64,000 bases of DNA from Ruegeria arenilitoris (GCF_013030985.1 NZ_WPYP01000006.1:62001-126000); one strand, 5' to 3'. Positions 17,455 through 27,438 are shown, numbered from the stretch's first letter. The notes: generated by a model from the sequence alone, not told the origin. Numbers and translations are program-made.

Positions 17455-18783
17455 TCAATATCCGGGGTCCGGCCGCACTTTTGAGCCATCCGTGAAACGG
17501 GACAGGCGGAAGGCGGCCGGATCGACGCAGGGGGCAGTTCCAGCAACCAGATCAGCCATCAAGCGACCCGCCCCCGGGCCGATGCCGAACCCATGGCCCG
17601 AGAACCCGGTTGCGATGAACATGCCCGGCAAGTGATCGACTCCCGAGATCACCGGCACCGCGTCTGGCGTGACGTCAATCAGGCCAGCCCAACTTTGAAC
17701 TAGCTCGGACTGCTCCAACACCGGGAACCCCTTGCGCGCTGCAGCCCAGGCCTGCCGCAGGGCTTTGGGTGAGGGCTCGGGGTCCAGCACACGGCAATGT
17801 TCGAACGGTGTAACATCGGTGGGCAGCCACGTCCGGTCCTGCTGCACCTCGATGCTCCAACGCTTTGACAGACGAAATCGCAGTGATCGCCATTCCTGTG
17901 TAAATGCGGGTAGGAACTGCCGCGCCAGCCGAAAACTGTCGGGTACGATATCCACCGTGTTTTCATGCCCCGACGCGATGGAATAGCCCCCGTCTGCCCG
18001 TTTCCGCATGGCAAAATCATCGGACCAAAGCGCCGCGTCCGGCCCTTCCGTCGGTGAGGTCCGCAGAACCGTATTCAGAACCTTCAATTGCGGCAGGTCG
18101 ATCCCCGCGTTCCCGGCAAAAAGACGTGACCAGGCACCACCGGCCAGAACCACGAAGTCACAGGACACGCGGCCACGCTCGGTGAATACGCCTGCGATGC
18201 GACCATCCCGGGTATCGACACTGCGGACGGCGCAATTGGTCATCAGAACAGCGCCGCGATCCCGCGCTGCCTCGGCAATTGCCGGGGCAGCCAGTTGCGG
18301 TTCCGCCCGGCCATCCTGCGGCATGAAAAGGGCACACTCATGAGAGACCTGATTGCCCGGCAGCAGATCATTCAACTCGGACCCTAAAACCAGCTTCGCA
18401 CCGGTCTGCAACCCATCCACGTGACGCAACCACCGTTCCAGGTTGCCTCTGCCGCGTTTGCCCGAAGCGCCAAACAGAATGCCCGCACGCGTATAGCCCG
18501 TTTCGCGCCCGATACGCTGATCCAGCCCCTGCCAAAGATGCAGCGACTCGACCATCAGCGGAATCTCTCGCGGGTCGCGCATCCCCAGACGGACCCACCC
18601 CCAGTTGCGAGAGCTTTGCTCGCCCGCGATCTGCCCCTTTTCGCACAACAGCACCGAGGCGCCGCGTTCGGCCAGCTCTAACGCGGTTGATGCACCGATG
18701 ATGCCACCGCCGATGACAACGACATCCACGGATTTGGGCAGGTGCAGATCGGGTTCGACGGGGGTTGGTTTGGGACCGGGCAT
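17455..18783 (-). CDS. FAD-dependent oxidoreductase (DAO family)
   Basis: A 442-residue flavoenzyme of the D-amino-acid oxidase / glycine oxidase group. The dinucleotide-binding motif VVVIGGGIIGASTALELAE lies near residue 25 and the C-terminal FAD motif is GMFIATGFSGHGFGIGPG. The family oxidises amines such as sarcosine, glycine or D-amino acids; no other pathway gene is adjacent, so the substrate is not assigned. The start is the ATG at 18783 with AGAGCGG upstream; an in-frame TTG sits immediately before it. It ends 4 bp from the stop of the convergent MBL gene. Confidence 0.85.
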   Translation of the reverse strand: MPGPKPTPVEPDLHLPKSVDVVVIGGGIIGASTALELAERGASVLLCEKGQIAGEQSSRNWGWVRLGMRDPREIPLMVESLHLWQGLDQRIGRETGYTRAGILFGASGKRGRGNLERWLRHVDGLQTGAKLVLGSELNDLLPGNQVSHECALFMPQDGRAEPQLAAPAIAEAARDRGAVLMTNCAVRSVDTRDGRIAGVFTERGRVSCDFVVLAGGAWSRLFAGNAGIDLPQLKVLNTVLRTSPTEGPDAALWSDDFAMRKRADGGYSIASGHENTVDIVPDSFRLARQFLPAFTQEWRSLRFRLSKRWSIEVQQDRTWLPTDVTPFEHCRVLDPEPSPKALRQAWAAARKGFPVLEQSELVQSWAGLIDVTPDAVPVISGVDHLPGMFIATGFSGHGFGIGPGAGRLMADLVAGTAPCVDPAAFRLSRFTDGSKVRPDPGY

Positions 18784-18943
18784 CAACCGCTCTTACATCA
18801 TGGCTCGGGCCGCCATGAATGCGTGGGGCGGGCGCTTAGGCAACATGCCTTCTGCCGCAGACGAGATGTTTTTTGACAGCTGTGGCGCACACGCCAACGG
18901 GCGCGAGAAAACCCGCGCCGCACTGCTTGAATTCGCTGGATGG

Positions 18944-19228
18944 TTACGCTGCGCCGCTCAGTTCGGCCCATTTCTGGCGCAAGGTTGCCGCAAGACCGCT
19001 ATTGCGGGTCTGCGCCTCTTCGTCCATTTCCGCCTGTTCGGGCAAGACCGGAAAGGCCGCCTTGGGTTTCGCTGGCTCGGCCGCAGGCTCGGGGTCTTCG
19101 CTTTCTTCTTCCCGAAGAAGATCAGCAATCGCCGTGTCAAGCTTGGCCTCGTCCAGAACCCGCCCCTCGGATTCCATAGACTTGTACCTTAACGGTGGGT
19201 GAAGCGGCTTGTCATATCCCTCATACAT
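18944..19228 (-). CDS. Small acidic hypothetical protein
   Basis: An up to 94-residue protein I do not recognise. It is rich in Glu, Ala and Pro in the middle (REEESEDPEPAAEPAKPK) and ends in a predicted amphipathic helix; no signal peptide, membrane segment or metal motif is visible. An internal ATG 17 codons in (MESEGRVLDE) has AAGG upstream and may be the true start. Codon use is like the rest of the chromosome, and the frame is free of competing genes, which favours a real gene. The middle looks disordered. Confidence 0.5.
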   Translation of the reverse strand: MYEGYDKPLHPPLRYKSMESEGRVLDEAKLDTAIADLLREEESEDPEPAAEPAKPKAAFPVLPEQAEMDEEAQTRNSGLAATLRQKWAELSGAA

Positions 19229-19490
19229 AATAACACCAAATCGTTAACTCAGATATTCACCATATGTGCGCAACAGTTCATACATCGAATTGAGGTCACG
19301 CTGCCCCATGTGAGGCGTTAATTAAGCTAAAATGTGGCAAAAAAATGTCTCAATTTCAAGCGGTCAGTTCCCTGAACGCCTGGAAAATTAAAGCGCCATC
19401 CGCTTTTAGGAAACAATAACCCTGTGGTCTGAAAAATGGATCAAACCACGAAACACTCTTTTCGGCGTTTTTCAGCGACTCCCGCTCAGT
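19229..19490. other. AT-rich intergenic stretch, no gene seen
   Basis: About 260 bp markedly richer in A and T than its surroundings. It holds the promoter of the small acidic gene (minus strand) and a weak imperfect hairpin at 19424-19449 (GTGGTCTGA / TCAAACCAC, one mismatch), upstream of the short hypothetical and downstream of nadE. No convincing open frame or tRNA is present. A small RNA is possible but not shown. Confidence 0.4.
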
Positions 19491-21149
19491 TCAGCCCCGA
19501 TCCCGCCAGCGGTTCACAATCGGATACCGGCGGTCCAGCCAGAAAGCCCGGCTGGTCAGCCGTGTTCCTGGGGCGGACTGAAAGCGCTTGTACTCGCTGA
19601 TATAGATCAGATGCTCGACCCGCCGCGCGTCGGCCTCGTCGAAACCGGCGGCCACGCAGTCGGCGACCGAGCCCTCCTGATCGACCAGAATATCCAGAAT
19701 CGCGTCCAGAACCGGGTAATCGGGCAGGCTGTCGCTGTCCTTCTGATCTTCGCGCAGTTCGGCGCTGGGGGGTTTGTCGATGACCGAGGGGCGGATCACT
19801 TCGCTCGCAGGCCCCATCATCCAGTCGCGGTGATTGGCGTTTCGCCAGCGACAGGTCTCGAACACGCGGGTTTTGTACAGGTCCTTGATCGGGTTGTAGC
19901 CGCCATTCATGTCGCCGTAGATCGTGGCATAGCCCACCGCGACCTCGGATTTGTTCCCGGTGGTCAGCAACATCTCGCCAAACTTGTTCGAGATCGCCAT
20001 CAACAGCAATCCACGCAGGCGGGACTGGATGTTTTCTTCGGTCAGGTCTTCATCACGACCGGCAAAGAGCGGGGCCAGAGTCTCGGACACCGCCGCCCGG
20101 CTGTCCGAAATCGGCACATAGTCGTAGTGCACGCCCAGCGCCTTGGCGACGGCCTCGGCGTCGTCCAAAGAGGCCTGACTGGTGTATTCCGAAGGCAGCA
20201 TCACGCAGCGGACATTCTCGGCCCCGATTGCGTCCACGGCAATGGTGGCGACTAAGGCGGAATCAACCCCGCCTGACAGGCCCAGCAGAACCTTCTTGAA
20301 CCCGGTTTTGCCCATGTAGTCGCGCAGAGACTGTACCATCGCGCGATAGTCCTGCTCCCATTCATCGGGCTGCGGCACGATCTTGCCCGGCACAATGCGC
20401 CAGCCGTCATCGCCACGCTCAAGGTCGATATGAGTCACGACCTCATCGAAAACCGGCATCCGGAACGCAAGCTCTCCGCCCGGGTTCAGACCGAAGGTGG
20501 CCCCGTCAAAGACCTGATCGTCCTGCCCGCCCACCATGTTAAGGTAGATCAACGGCAGGCCCGTCTCGACCACGCGGGCGACCATATGGTTCAGGCGAAC
20601 GTCGTATTTGTTGCGGAAATAGGGCGAGCCGTTGGGGATCAGCAGGAACTCGGCCCCGGTTTCCTCGAGCGTTTCGGCCACGTCGGTGTGCCAGCCATCT
20701 TCGCAGATCGGGCTGCCGATGCGCGTATTGCCAACCGCATAAGGTCCACCCAACGGACCAGAGTCGTAAAGGCGCACCTCGTCAAACACGGTTTCATTGG
20801 GCAGGTGATGCTTCAGCACCTTGCTGCCGATCCGGCCGCCTTTGAGGATCAGGTAGGCATTGTACAGGCTGCCCCCCTCGACCCAGGGACCGCCAATCGC
20901 TACCGCCGGGCCGTCAGCGCATTGCGCGGCCAGTTCTTTGACCGTTGCCATTGCCGCCTGGTGAAAGGCGGGCTTCATCACCAGATCCTGCGTATTGTAG
21001 CCGGTGATGAACATCTCTGGGAACGCCACCAGATCGGCCCCGGCCTCGCGCGCCTGTTCCCACGCCGTTAATGCCTTGGCGGCATTACCTTCAATGTCCC
21101 CCACGGTGGGGTTGAGTTGCGCCAGAGTGATGCGGAAACGGTCGGCCAT
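19491..21149 (-). CDS. nadE: Glutamine-dependent NAD+ synthetase
   Basis: A 552-residue two-domain enzyme that amidates deamido-NAD to NAD. The N-terminal nitrilase-type glutaminase carries the catalytic triad in FPEMFITGYN (Glu), HHLPNETVFDE (Lys) and GSPICEDGWH (Cys). The C-terminal synthetase has the PP-loop LGLSGGVDSALVATIA near residue 285 and the conserved TGNKSEVAVGYATIYGDM. Length and order match the bacterial fused form. nadD, the preceding enzyme of the pathway, is at 2.4-3.1 kb. Confidence 0.96.
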   Translation of the reverse strand: MADRFRITLAQLNPTVGDIEGNAAKALTAWEQAREAGADLVAFPEMFITGYNTQDLVMKPAFHQAAMATVKELAAQCADGPAVAIGGPWVEGGSLYNAYLILKGGRIGSKVLKHHLPNETVFDEVRLYDSGPLGGPYAVGNTRIGSPICEDGWHTDVAETLEETGAEFLLIPNGSPYFRNKYDVRLNHMVARVVETGLPLIYLNMVGGQDDQVFDGATFGLNPGGELAFRMPVFDEVVTHIDLERGDDGWRIVPGKIVPQPDEWEQDYRAMVQSLRDYMGKTGFKKVLLGLSGGVDSALVATIAVDAIGAENVRCVMLPSEYTSQASLDDAEAVAKALGVHYDYVPISDSRAAVSETLAPLFAGRDEDLTEENIQSRLRGLLLMAISNKFGEMLLTTGNKSEVAVGYATIYGDMNGGYNPIKDLYKTRVFETCRWRNANHRDWMMGPASEVIRPSVIDKPPSAELREDQKDSDSLPDYPVLDAILDILVDQEGSVADCVAAGFDEADARRVEHLIYISEYKRFQSAPGTRLTSRAFWLDRRYPIVNRWRDRG

Positions 21150-21295
21150 GCTGCCCTCTTGCCCTCGTCGGTCTTACTGCCATTTAGCAGATCATTGCGC
21201 GAGTGAAAGGCAAATGCGGCAAAACCCGTTGCTCTGCCCCTGCGCGTGCCGTAGTTTTGCGAAAAAGGAAGAACCCCGGACAGGCAGGACCGATC

Positions 21296-22744
21296 ATGAA
21301 CGCATTTCGCCTTTCAATTGCCGCATCCGCGATGGCTCTGATTGCTGCGGGCGCAACCGCGCAGGAAGCTCAGGTGGATGACGAGGTCGGGGGCGTCTAC
21401 GAAGGCACCTTTGAAAACGGCCTGCGCCACGGGACCGGCACCTACCGCCTGCCCAACGGGTTCGAATACAGCGGCGAATGGGTCGAGGGCGAAATCAAGG
21501 GCGCGGGCATCGCCCGTTACGTCGATGGCTCAATCTATGAGGGGATGTTCGCCAAGGGTCAGCCCGAAGGGCGGGGCAAGATCATCTATGCCGATGGTGG
21601 CAGTTACGACGGCGAATGGGCTGACGGTGCAATCAACGGCACGGGCACGGCCATCTACGCTAACGGCGTGCGCTATGAGGGCGGATTTCAGAACGCCCGG
21701 CATCACGGCAAAGGCGTGCTGAGCGAACCGGGCGGCTACAGTTATGACGGCGACTGGGTGGAAGGCGTCAAACAGGGCAAGGGCAAGGTGACCTATGCCA
21801 ATGGAAGCATCTACGAAGGCGACATCGGCAATGGTCAGCGCCACGGTCAGGGCAGCCTGACCAGGCCTGACGGGATGACCTATGTCGGCGACTGGGTCGA
21901 AGATCGCATCACCGGCACCGGGCGCCTGGCTTATGTCAACGGGGACCTTTACGAGGGCGAACTGGTGGATAGTCGGCGGCAAGGCAAAGGCAAGATGACC
22001 TATGCCAAAGGCGATGTTTACGAAGGCGACTATGCCAACGACCTGCGCCACGGCAAGGGGACCTATACCGGTACGGACGGGTTCCTTTATACCGGTGAAT
22101 GGACCGATGGCCTGCTTGAAGGGCTGGGCGAGGTGACCTACCCGGACGGCTCGGTCCATGTCGGGGACTTCAAGGCCGATCTGGCCGAGGGCAAGGGCCT
22201 TATCACCTATCCGGACGGCTCGACCTACGAGGGGGACTGGATCGCCGGGGTGATCGAAGGCGAAGGGGTTTCGACCTATCCCAACGGCACCGTCTATAGG
22301 GGCCAGTTCAAGAACGCCAAAACCCATGGCAAGGGCATTCTGACCATGGCAGACGGGTCCAGCTATGAAGGAGACTGGGTGGACGGTTTGCGGCAGGGCA
22401 ACGGGCTGTCCACCTATCCGGACGGCACCACCTATTCCGGAGAGTTTCTGGCCGGAAAACGCCACGGGCAGGGCGAGATCATCATGGCGAACGGGTTCAC
22501 CTATTCCGGGGAATGGACCGAAGGCAAGATTACCGGAGAAGGAACTGCGACCTATCCCAACGGCGATGTCTACGAAGGCACTTTCGTGGACGCGAAACGC
22601 CATGGCGCTGGCACCGTACGCTATGCCAACGGCGAAACGGAAACCGGCATTTGGAACAACGGCACGCTGACAACGGCAAACGATGCTGCTCCCGAAGCGG
22701 CCCCCGAGACGGCTCCGTCAGACTCGGACAACACCGACGGCTGA
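21296..22744 (+). CDS. Exported MORN-repeat protein (18 repeats)
   Basis: A 482-residue protein with a Sec-type signal peptide (MNAFRLSIAASAMALIAAGATA) followed by an almost uninterrupted array of 18 MORN repeats plus a partial nineteenth. Each unit is exactly 23 residues with the core YEGxxxxGxxxGxGxxxxxxGx. The C-terminus is a short Pro/Ala/Glu tail (AAPEAAPETAPSDSD). MORN arrays form rigid beta-sheet rods and act as protein or lipid scaffolds; in bacteria their roles are mostly unknown. The start at 21296 is chosen because it gives the signal peptide. It diverges from nadE across about 145 bp. Confidence 0.9.
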   Translation: MNAFRLSIAASAMALIAAGATAQEAQVDDEVGGVYEGTFENGLRHGTGTYRLPNGFEYSGEWVEGEIKGAGIARYVDGSIYEGMFAKGQPEGRGKIIYADGGSYDGEWADGAINGTGTAIYANGVRYEGGFQNARHHGKGVLSEPGGYSYDGDWVEGVKQGKGKVTYANGSIYEGDIGNGQRHGQGSLTRPDGMTYVGDWVEDRITGTGRLAYVNGDLYEGELVDSRRQGKGKMTYAKGDVYEGDYANDLRHGKGTYTGTDGFLYTGEWTDGLLEGLGEVTYPDGSVHVGDFKADLAEGKGLITYPDGSTYEGDWIAGVIEGEGVSTYPNGTVYRGQFKNAKTHGKGILTMADGSSYEGDWVDGLRQGNGLSTYPDGTTYSGEFLAGKRHGQGEIIMANGFTYSGEWTEGKITGEGTATYPNGDVYEGTFVDAKRHGAGTVRYANGETETGIWNNGTLTTANDAAPEAAPETAPSDSDNTDG

Positions 22745-22754
22745 CGCAAAACCG

Positions 22755-23420
22755 CTACCACGGCACCGGTTGCCCCGCCCAGTCAAAGAATCCGCCGGTA
22801 TCGTCCGGGGTCAGTTGCCCCATCACGCCCAACAGGTTCGATGCGGCCTCGTCCGGGGTAACAGCAGGATTTCGTCCGAGGTATTTCCGGGTGAACTCCG
22901 TTTTCACTGTCCCGGGATGCAGCGCAACACAGATCGCCTGTTTGTGGGTGCGGGCGAGCTCGATGGCCGCCGTGTGAACGATCTGATTGACTGCCGCTTT
23001 TGCCGCCCGGTAGCTGACCCAACCGCCCAGCCGATTATCCCCGATCGAGCCCACGCGCGCCGAGAGCACGGCGAAAACCGCGCGCCGGTTGCGGGGCAAC
23101 AGGCGTGTCGCGTGCCCCAAAATCAAGGCCGGGCCCACGGCATTCAGCGCGAACTGGTCCATCATCACCTGCGCAGATGCAGCACGGATTGTCTTTTCCG
23201 GGACCGCGCCGTTGATCTCTAGCGCACCCGTCGCAACAAGGATCAGATCGAACGACCCGGTGAGCGTACTCAAAGTGCGGTGCACGCCATCAGGATCAGT
23301 CAGGTCAAACCCCTCTGTCGAACGTGCCAGGCCGGTCACCGCCACACCTTGCCGGCTCAGGTGCTGACACACTGCCTGTCCGATCCCTCCTGATGCGCCA
23401 ATGATCAGTGCGTTTTCCAT
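22755..23420 (-). CDS. SDR-family oxidoreductase (CsgA-like short form)
   Basis: A 221-residue short-chain dehydrogenase. The cofactor motif NALIIGASGGIGQAV opens the protein and the catalytic YRAAKAAVNQ (Tyr-x3-Lys) with an upstream Ser (SARVGS) is present. The usual NNAG motif is replaced by VATGALEI, as in the C-factor/CsgA-like subgroup. Substrate unknown. It ends 10 bp from the MORN gene stop and is transcribed toward it. Confidence 0.85.
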   Translation of the reverse strand: MENALIIGASGGIGQAVCQHLSRQGVAVTGLARSTEGFDLTDPDGVHRTLSTLTGSFDLILVATGALEINGAVPEKTIRAASAQVMMDQFALNAVGPALILGHATRLLPRNRRAVFAVLSARVGSIGDNRLGGWVSYRAAKAAVNQIVHTAAIELARTHKQAICVALHPGTVKTEFTRKYLGRNPAVTPDEAASNLLGVMGQLTPDDTGGFFDWAGQPVPW

Positions 23421-23505
23421 GGCAAACCACCTAGCCGCCCGCCTGCGCGGATCAATGCGGCACGGAAAAGAAACCGCTCACCTGCAGTTACGTCGCAAAT
23501 TGCTC

Positions 23506-23533
23506 TTTTCATTCCGGGGCGGCTCTGTATAAC
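23506..23533 (+). promoter_or_regulatory. Candidate promoter of the leuA leader
   Basis: A good -10 hexamer TATAAC lies at 23528-23533; the best placed -35 is the weak TTTTCA at 23506-23511 (16-bp spacer). A transcript starting about 7 bases after the -10 would begin only a few bases before the leader peptide ATG, making it leaderless or nearly so. Confidence 0.4.
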
Positions 23534-23542
23534 CTCATCCCC

Positions 23543-23629
23543 ATGATCAACCGCGCAGATATCCTTGTTGCCGACACCGCCCTTCGCGGTGCGTCTCTGC
23601 GTGGCCTACTGATCCTAATCCGCCTCTGA
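23543..23629 (+). CDS. leuL: Putative leuA leader peptide
   Basis: A 28-codon open frame ends 79 bp before leuA. Its second half contains a concentration of leucine codons (residues 19-28 read LRGLLILIRL, five leucines in ten, plus isoleucines), the classical design of an amino-acid-sensing leader. It overlaps the left arm of a perfect hairpin at 23623-23658. No ribosome-binding site is evident, which would fit leaderless translation from the promoter just upstream. The peptide has no role of its own; leucine shortage would stall the ribosome within it. Confidence 0.7.
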   Translation: MINRADILVADTALRGASLRGLLILIRL

Positions 23630-23658
23630 GCGTGCCATCCGGCGCGCCCGCTCAGAGG
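23623..23658 (+). promoter_or_regulatory. Attenuator hairpin of leuA
   Basis: A perfect 10-bp inverted repeat (CCTCTGAGCG / CGCTCAGAGG) with a 16-base loop starts at the leader peptide's last codons. A competing pairing is possible between GGCGCGC in the loop (23641-23647) and GCGCGCC at 23668-23674, so two exclusive folds exist. No run of T follows, so it may act with Rho, through RNA processing or on leuA translation rather than as a classical intrinsic terminator. Confidence 0.6.
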
Positions 23659-23708
23659 AGGACGCCCGCGCGCCATAGGCTTTAGGACAGAAGAAGAAAG
23701 AGAATCCC

Positions 23709-25283
23709 ATGACCAACGTGACCGACCAAGACCGCGTCTTGATCTTCGACACCACTTTGCGCGACGGCGAGCAAAGCCCCGGCGCCACCATGACCCATGA
23801 CGAAAAGCTCGAGATTGCCGAACTGCTGGACGAAATGGGCGTTGACATCATCGAAGCCGGTTTCCCCATCGCATCCGAAGGCGATTTCAAAGCGGTGTCC
23901 GAAATCGCCCAACGGTCGAAAAACAGCCGCATCTGCGGTCTGGCCCGCGCAAATTTCGCCGATATCGACCGCTGCTGGGAGGCGGTGAAACACGCCGGGA
24001 AGAACCGGATTCACACCTTTATCGGCACCTCTCCGCTGCATCGCGCCATTCCGAACCTGACGCAGGACGAGATGGCCGAGAAGATCCACGAAACCGTCAG
24101 CCACGCGCGCAATCTGTGCGAAAACGTGCAGTGGTCGCCGATGGACGCAACCCGGACCGAATGGGACTACCTGTGCCGCGTGATCGAGATTGCGATCAAG
24201 GCCGGGGCGACCACGATCAACATCCCGGATACAGTGGGCTACACGGCACCGTTGGAATCTGCCGACCTGATCAAACGCCTGATCGAAACCGTGCCGGGCG
24301 CGGACGAGGTGATCTTTGCCACCCATTGCCACAACGACCTTGGCATGGCGACAGCGAACTCTCTGGCCGCTGTGGCCGGCGGCGCGCGCCAGATCGAATG
24401 CACCATCAATGGCTTGGGTGAACGTGCAGGCAACACCGCGCTGGAAGAAGTGGTTATGGCGCTGCGCACCCGCAACGACATCATGCCATGGAACACGGGA
24501 ATCGACACTACCAAGATCATGCATATCTCACGCCGGGTGGCGACGGTGTCGGGCTTCAACGTGCAGTTCAACAAGGCCATCGTCGGCAAGAATGCATTTG
24601 CGCATGAAAGCGGCATCCATCAGGACGGGATGCTGAAGAACCGCGAAAACTTCGAGATCATGCGCCCCGAGGATATCGGGCTGTCGGGAACATCCTTGCC
24701 CTTGGGCAAACACTCGGGCCGTGCGGCATTGCGCGATAAGCTCGAAACGCTGGGTTATGAGGTGGGCGACAACCAGCTTAAGGACATCTTCGTACGGTTC
24801 AAGGATCTGGCTGACCGCAAGAAAGAGGTGTTCGACGACGACCTCATTGCGTTGATGACGCTGGATGATGACGAGAGCAACGACCATCTGCAACTGGTGT
24901 CGATGAAGGTCACCTGCGGCACCGGTGGTCAGGCGGAATCGACTGTTGAACTGGAAGTGGACGGCATGGACGTCATCGCAACCGAACACGGCGACGGGCC
25001 GGTGGATGCGACGTTCAAGGCGATCCGCGTGATCTATCCGAACACCGCCCGGCTGCAGCTCTATCAGGTGCATGCGGTGACCGAAGGCACGGATGCGCAG
25101 GCCACGGTTTCAGTGCGCTTGGAAGAGGATGGCATGATCGCCACCGGTCAATCCGCCAACACCGATACGGTGGTGGCCTCGGCCAAGGCTTATATTCACG
25201 CGCTGAACCGCCTGAAAGTGCGCCGCGAAAAAACCGGCCCTGGCGCCGACGCGCGCGAGATCAGCTACAAAGACCTGACTTAA
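23709..25283 (+). CDS. leuA: 2-isopropylmalate synthase
   Basis: A 524-residue enzyme that condenses acetyl-CoA with 2-oxoisovalerate, the first committed step of leucine synthesis. The catalytic motif DTTLRDGEQSPGA is at residues 14-26, the second metal motif THCHNDLGMATANS near 205-218, and GLGERAGN follows. The C-terminal LeuA dimer (allosteric, leucine-binding) domain is complete. It stands alone, without leuBCD, behind a leader peptide and hairpin that suggest leucine-dependent attenuation. Confidence 0.97.
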   Translation: MTNVTDQDRVLIFDTTLRDGEQSPGATMTHDEKLEIAELLDEMGVDIIEAGFPIASEGDFKAVSEIAQRSKNSRICGLARANFADIDRCWEAVKHAGKNRIHTFIGTSPLHRAIPNLTQDEMAEKIHETVSHARNLCENVQWSPMDATRTEWDYLCRVIEIAIKAGATTINIPDTVGYTAPLESADLIKRLIETVPGADEVIFATHCHNDLGMATANSLAAVAGGARQIECTINGLGERAGNTALEEVVMALRTRNDIMPWNTGIDTTKIMHISRRVATVSGFNVQFNKAIVGKNAFAHESGIHQDGMLKNRENFEIMRPEDIGLSGTSLPLGKHSGRAALRDKLETLGYEVGDNQLKDIFVRFKDLADRKKEVFDDDLIALMTLDDDESNDHLQLVSMKVTCGTGGQAESTVELEVDGMDVIATEHGDGPVDATFKAIRVIYPNTARLQLYQVHAVTEGTDAQATVSVRLEEDGMIATGQSANTDTVVASAKAYIHALNRLKVRREKTGPGADAREISYKDLT

Positions 25284-25296
25284 ACGACAGGCAGGG

Positions 25297-25426
25297 GCTC
25301 CCGCACCCGCGGCGGCCCGGCTTCGCCGACCCTTCTTGGGTTTTGGGCCCGGCAGCGCGCCTGCGGCGCGCTGCCGGGCCCAAGTCGATTGGCTGCATCT
25401 TTGATGCGGACAAGCGAGGCGGGAGC
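25297..25426. repeat. Nested palindromic intergenic element
   Basis: Three dyads are nested in the gap between leuA and rlmJ: outer arms GCTCCCGC (25297-25304) and GCGGGAGC (25419-25426); a perfect 19-bp inverted repeat with a 3-base loop at 25343-25383 (TTGGGCCCGGCAGCGCGCC and its complement); and a small hairpin GCATC-TTT-GATGC at 25395-25407. The layout resembles REP/BIME-type or small non-autonomous palindromic elements. It could also end transcription from both convergent genes. Copy number elsewhere cannot be judged from one window. Confidence 0.7.
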
Positions 25427-25444
25427 ACCACCTCTTTTCAAAAA

Positions 25445-26236
25445 TTAAGCTCTCAGAGATTTGAACAGCGTTGACAGGCGGGCCATTTCATCCTCAAGCC
25501 CATAGGGCGCGTTGATGATGAACATACCTGACCCCACCATGCGATGCCCTTCCCTCACGGGGTCGAACCTGACTTCGTGGCACAGGGTCTTCGGCAGGTC
25601 CTGAGATTTCAGAGCGGAAATCATCGCACTGTGGCGTTTGTCCGTCAGGATCGGGTACCACAACGCAATCACACCTACATTCCACTTACGATGCAATTTG
25701 CCGATTATTCCGGGCAGGCGGTCATATTCCGACTTCACCTCATAGCTTGGGTCGATCAGCATCATACCGCGTCGTGGCGTAGGGGGCAGCAGGGACTGCG
25801 CCAATTCGTACCCGTCCTGCTGGTACACCTTGGCCCCATAAGATGACATCGCCATGGCCAGCGCGGAATGTTCCTGCGGGTGCAGCTCGGCAAAATGCAG
25901 GCTGTCCTGATCTCTCAGCAAATTGGCGGCGATCAGTGGCGATCCGGGGTAAGCCTCAGCCCCATGCCTTTTCTGAACAGCGCGGATCGCCTGTTCCAGC
26001 GGATGATCCGCGTCAAACCACTTGGCCTGCTGGACGCGCCGGATGCCGGCCTCGGCCTCGCCCGTGCGCACCGCTTCTGCCGCATCGAGCTTGTACAACC
26101 CCCGACCCGAATGGGTTTCCAGATAAGTCAGCGGTTTGTCTTTACGGGTCAGATACTCCAGCACAATTGCCAATAAAGCGTGCTTTTGCACATCAGCCAG
26201 ATTCCCAGCGTGGTAAATGTGTTGATAAGAGAGCAT
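25445..26236 (-). CDS. rlmJ: 23S rRNA (adenine(2030)-N6)-methyltransferase RlmJ
   Basis: A 263-residue AdoMet-dependent methyltransferase. The N-terminus MLSYQHIYHAGNLADVQKHA is the RlmJ signature, THSGRGLYKL provides part of the AdoMet site, and the catalytic motif is LIDPSYEVKSEY (DPPY-like, with Ser in the third position). It methylates A2030 of 23S rRNA. I chose the ATG at 26236 because the conserved start is exact; an upstream in-frame ATG adds eight unrelated residues. Confidence 0.93.
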   Translation of the reverse strand: MLSYQHIYHAGNLADVQKHALLAIVLEYLTRKDKPLTYLETHSGRGLYKLDAAEAVRTGEAEAGIRRVQQAKWFDADHPLEQAIRAVQKRHGAEAYPGSPLIAANLLRDQDSLHFAELHPQEHSALAMAMSSYGAKVYQQDGYELAQSLLPPTPRRGMMLIDPSYEVKSEYDRLPGIIGKLHRKWNVGVIALWYPILTDKRHSAMISALKSQDLPKTLCHEVRFDPVREGHRMVGSGMFIINAPYGLEDEMARLSTLFKSLRA

Positions 26237-26325
26237 TTTGCCTTCTAAAGTCCCTGTCATAAAGGCGGAAAGGTGCTGATTGTCGCGGAATCAGCCCTTT
26301 TACCGGGCGAGATGGCACCCTATAA

Positions 26326-27438
<1,113 letters not shown>

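Noticed and set aside
21530..22603. Long antisense open frame over the MORN gene
   Set aside because: It mirrors the period of the coding repeats; the plus-strand frame has a signal peptide and clear MORN units.
21360..22680. Regular 69-bp repeats, considered as a CRISPR-like or tandem DNA array
   Set aside because: They are coding MORN repeats in one frame; units vary at third positions and there are no spacers.
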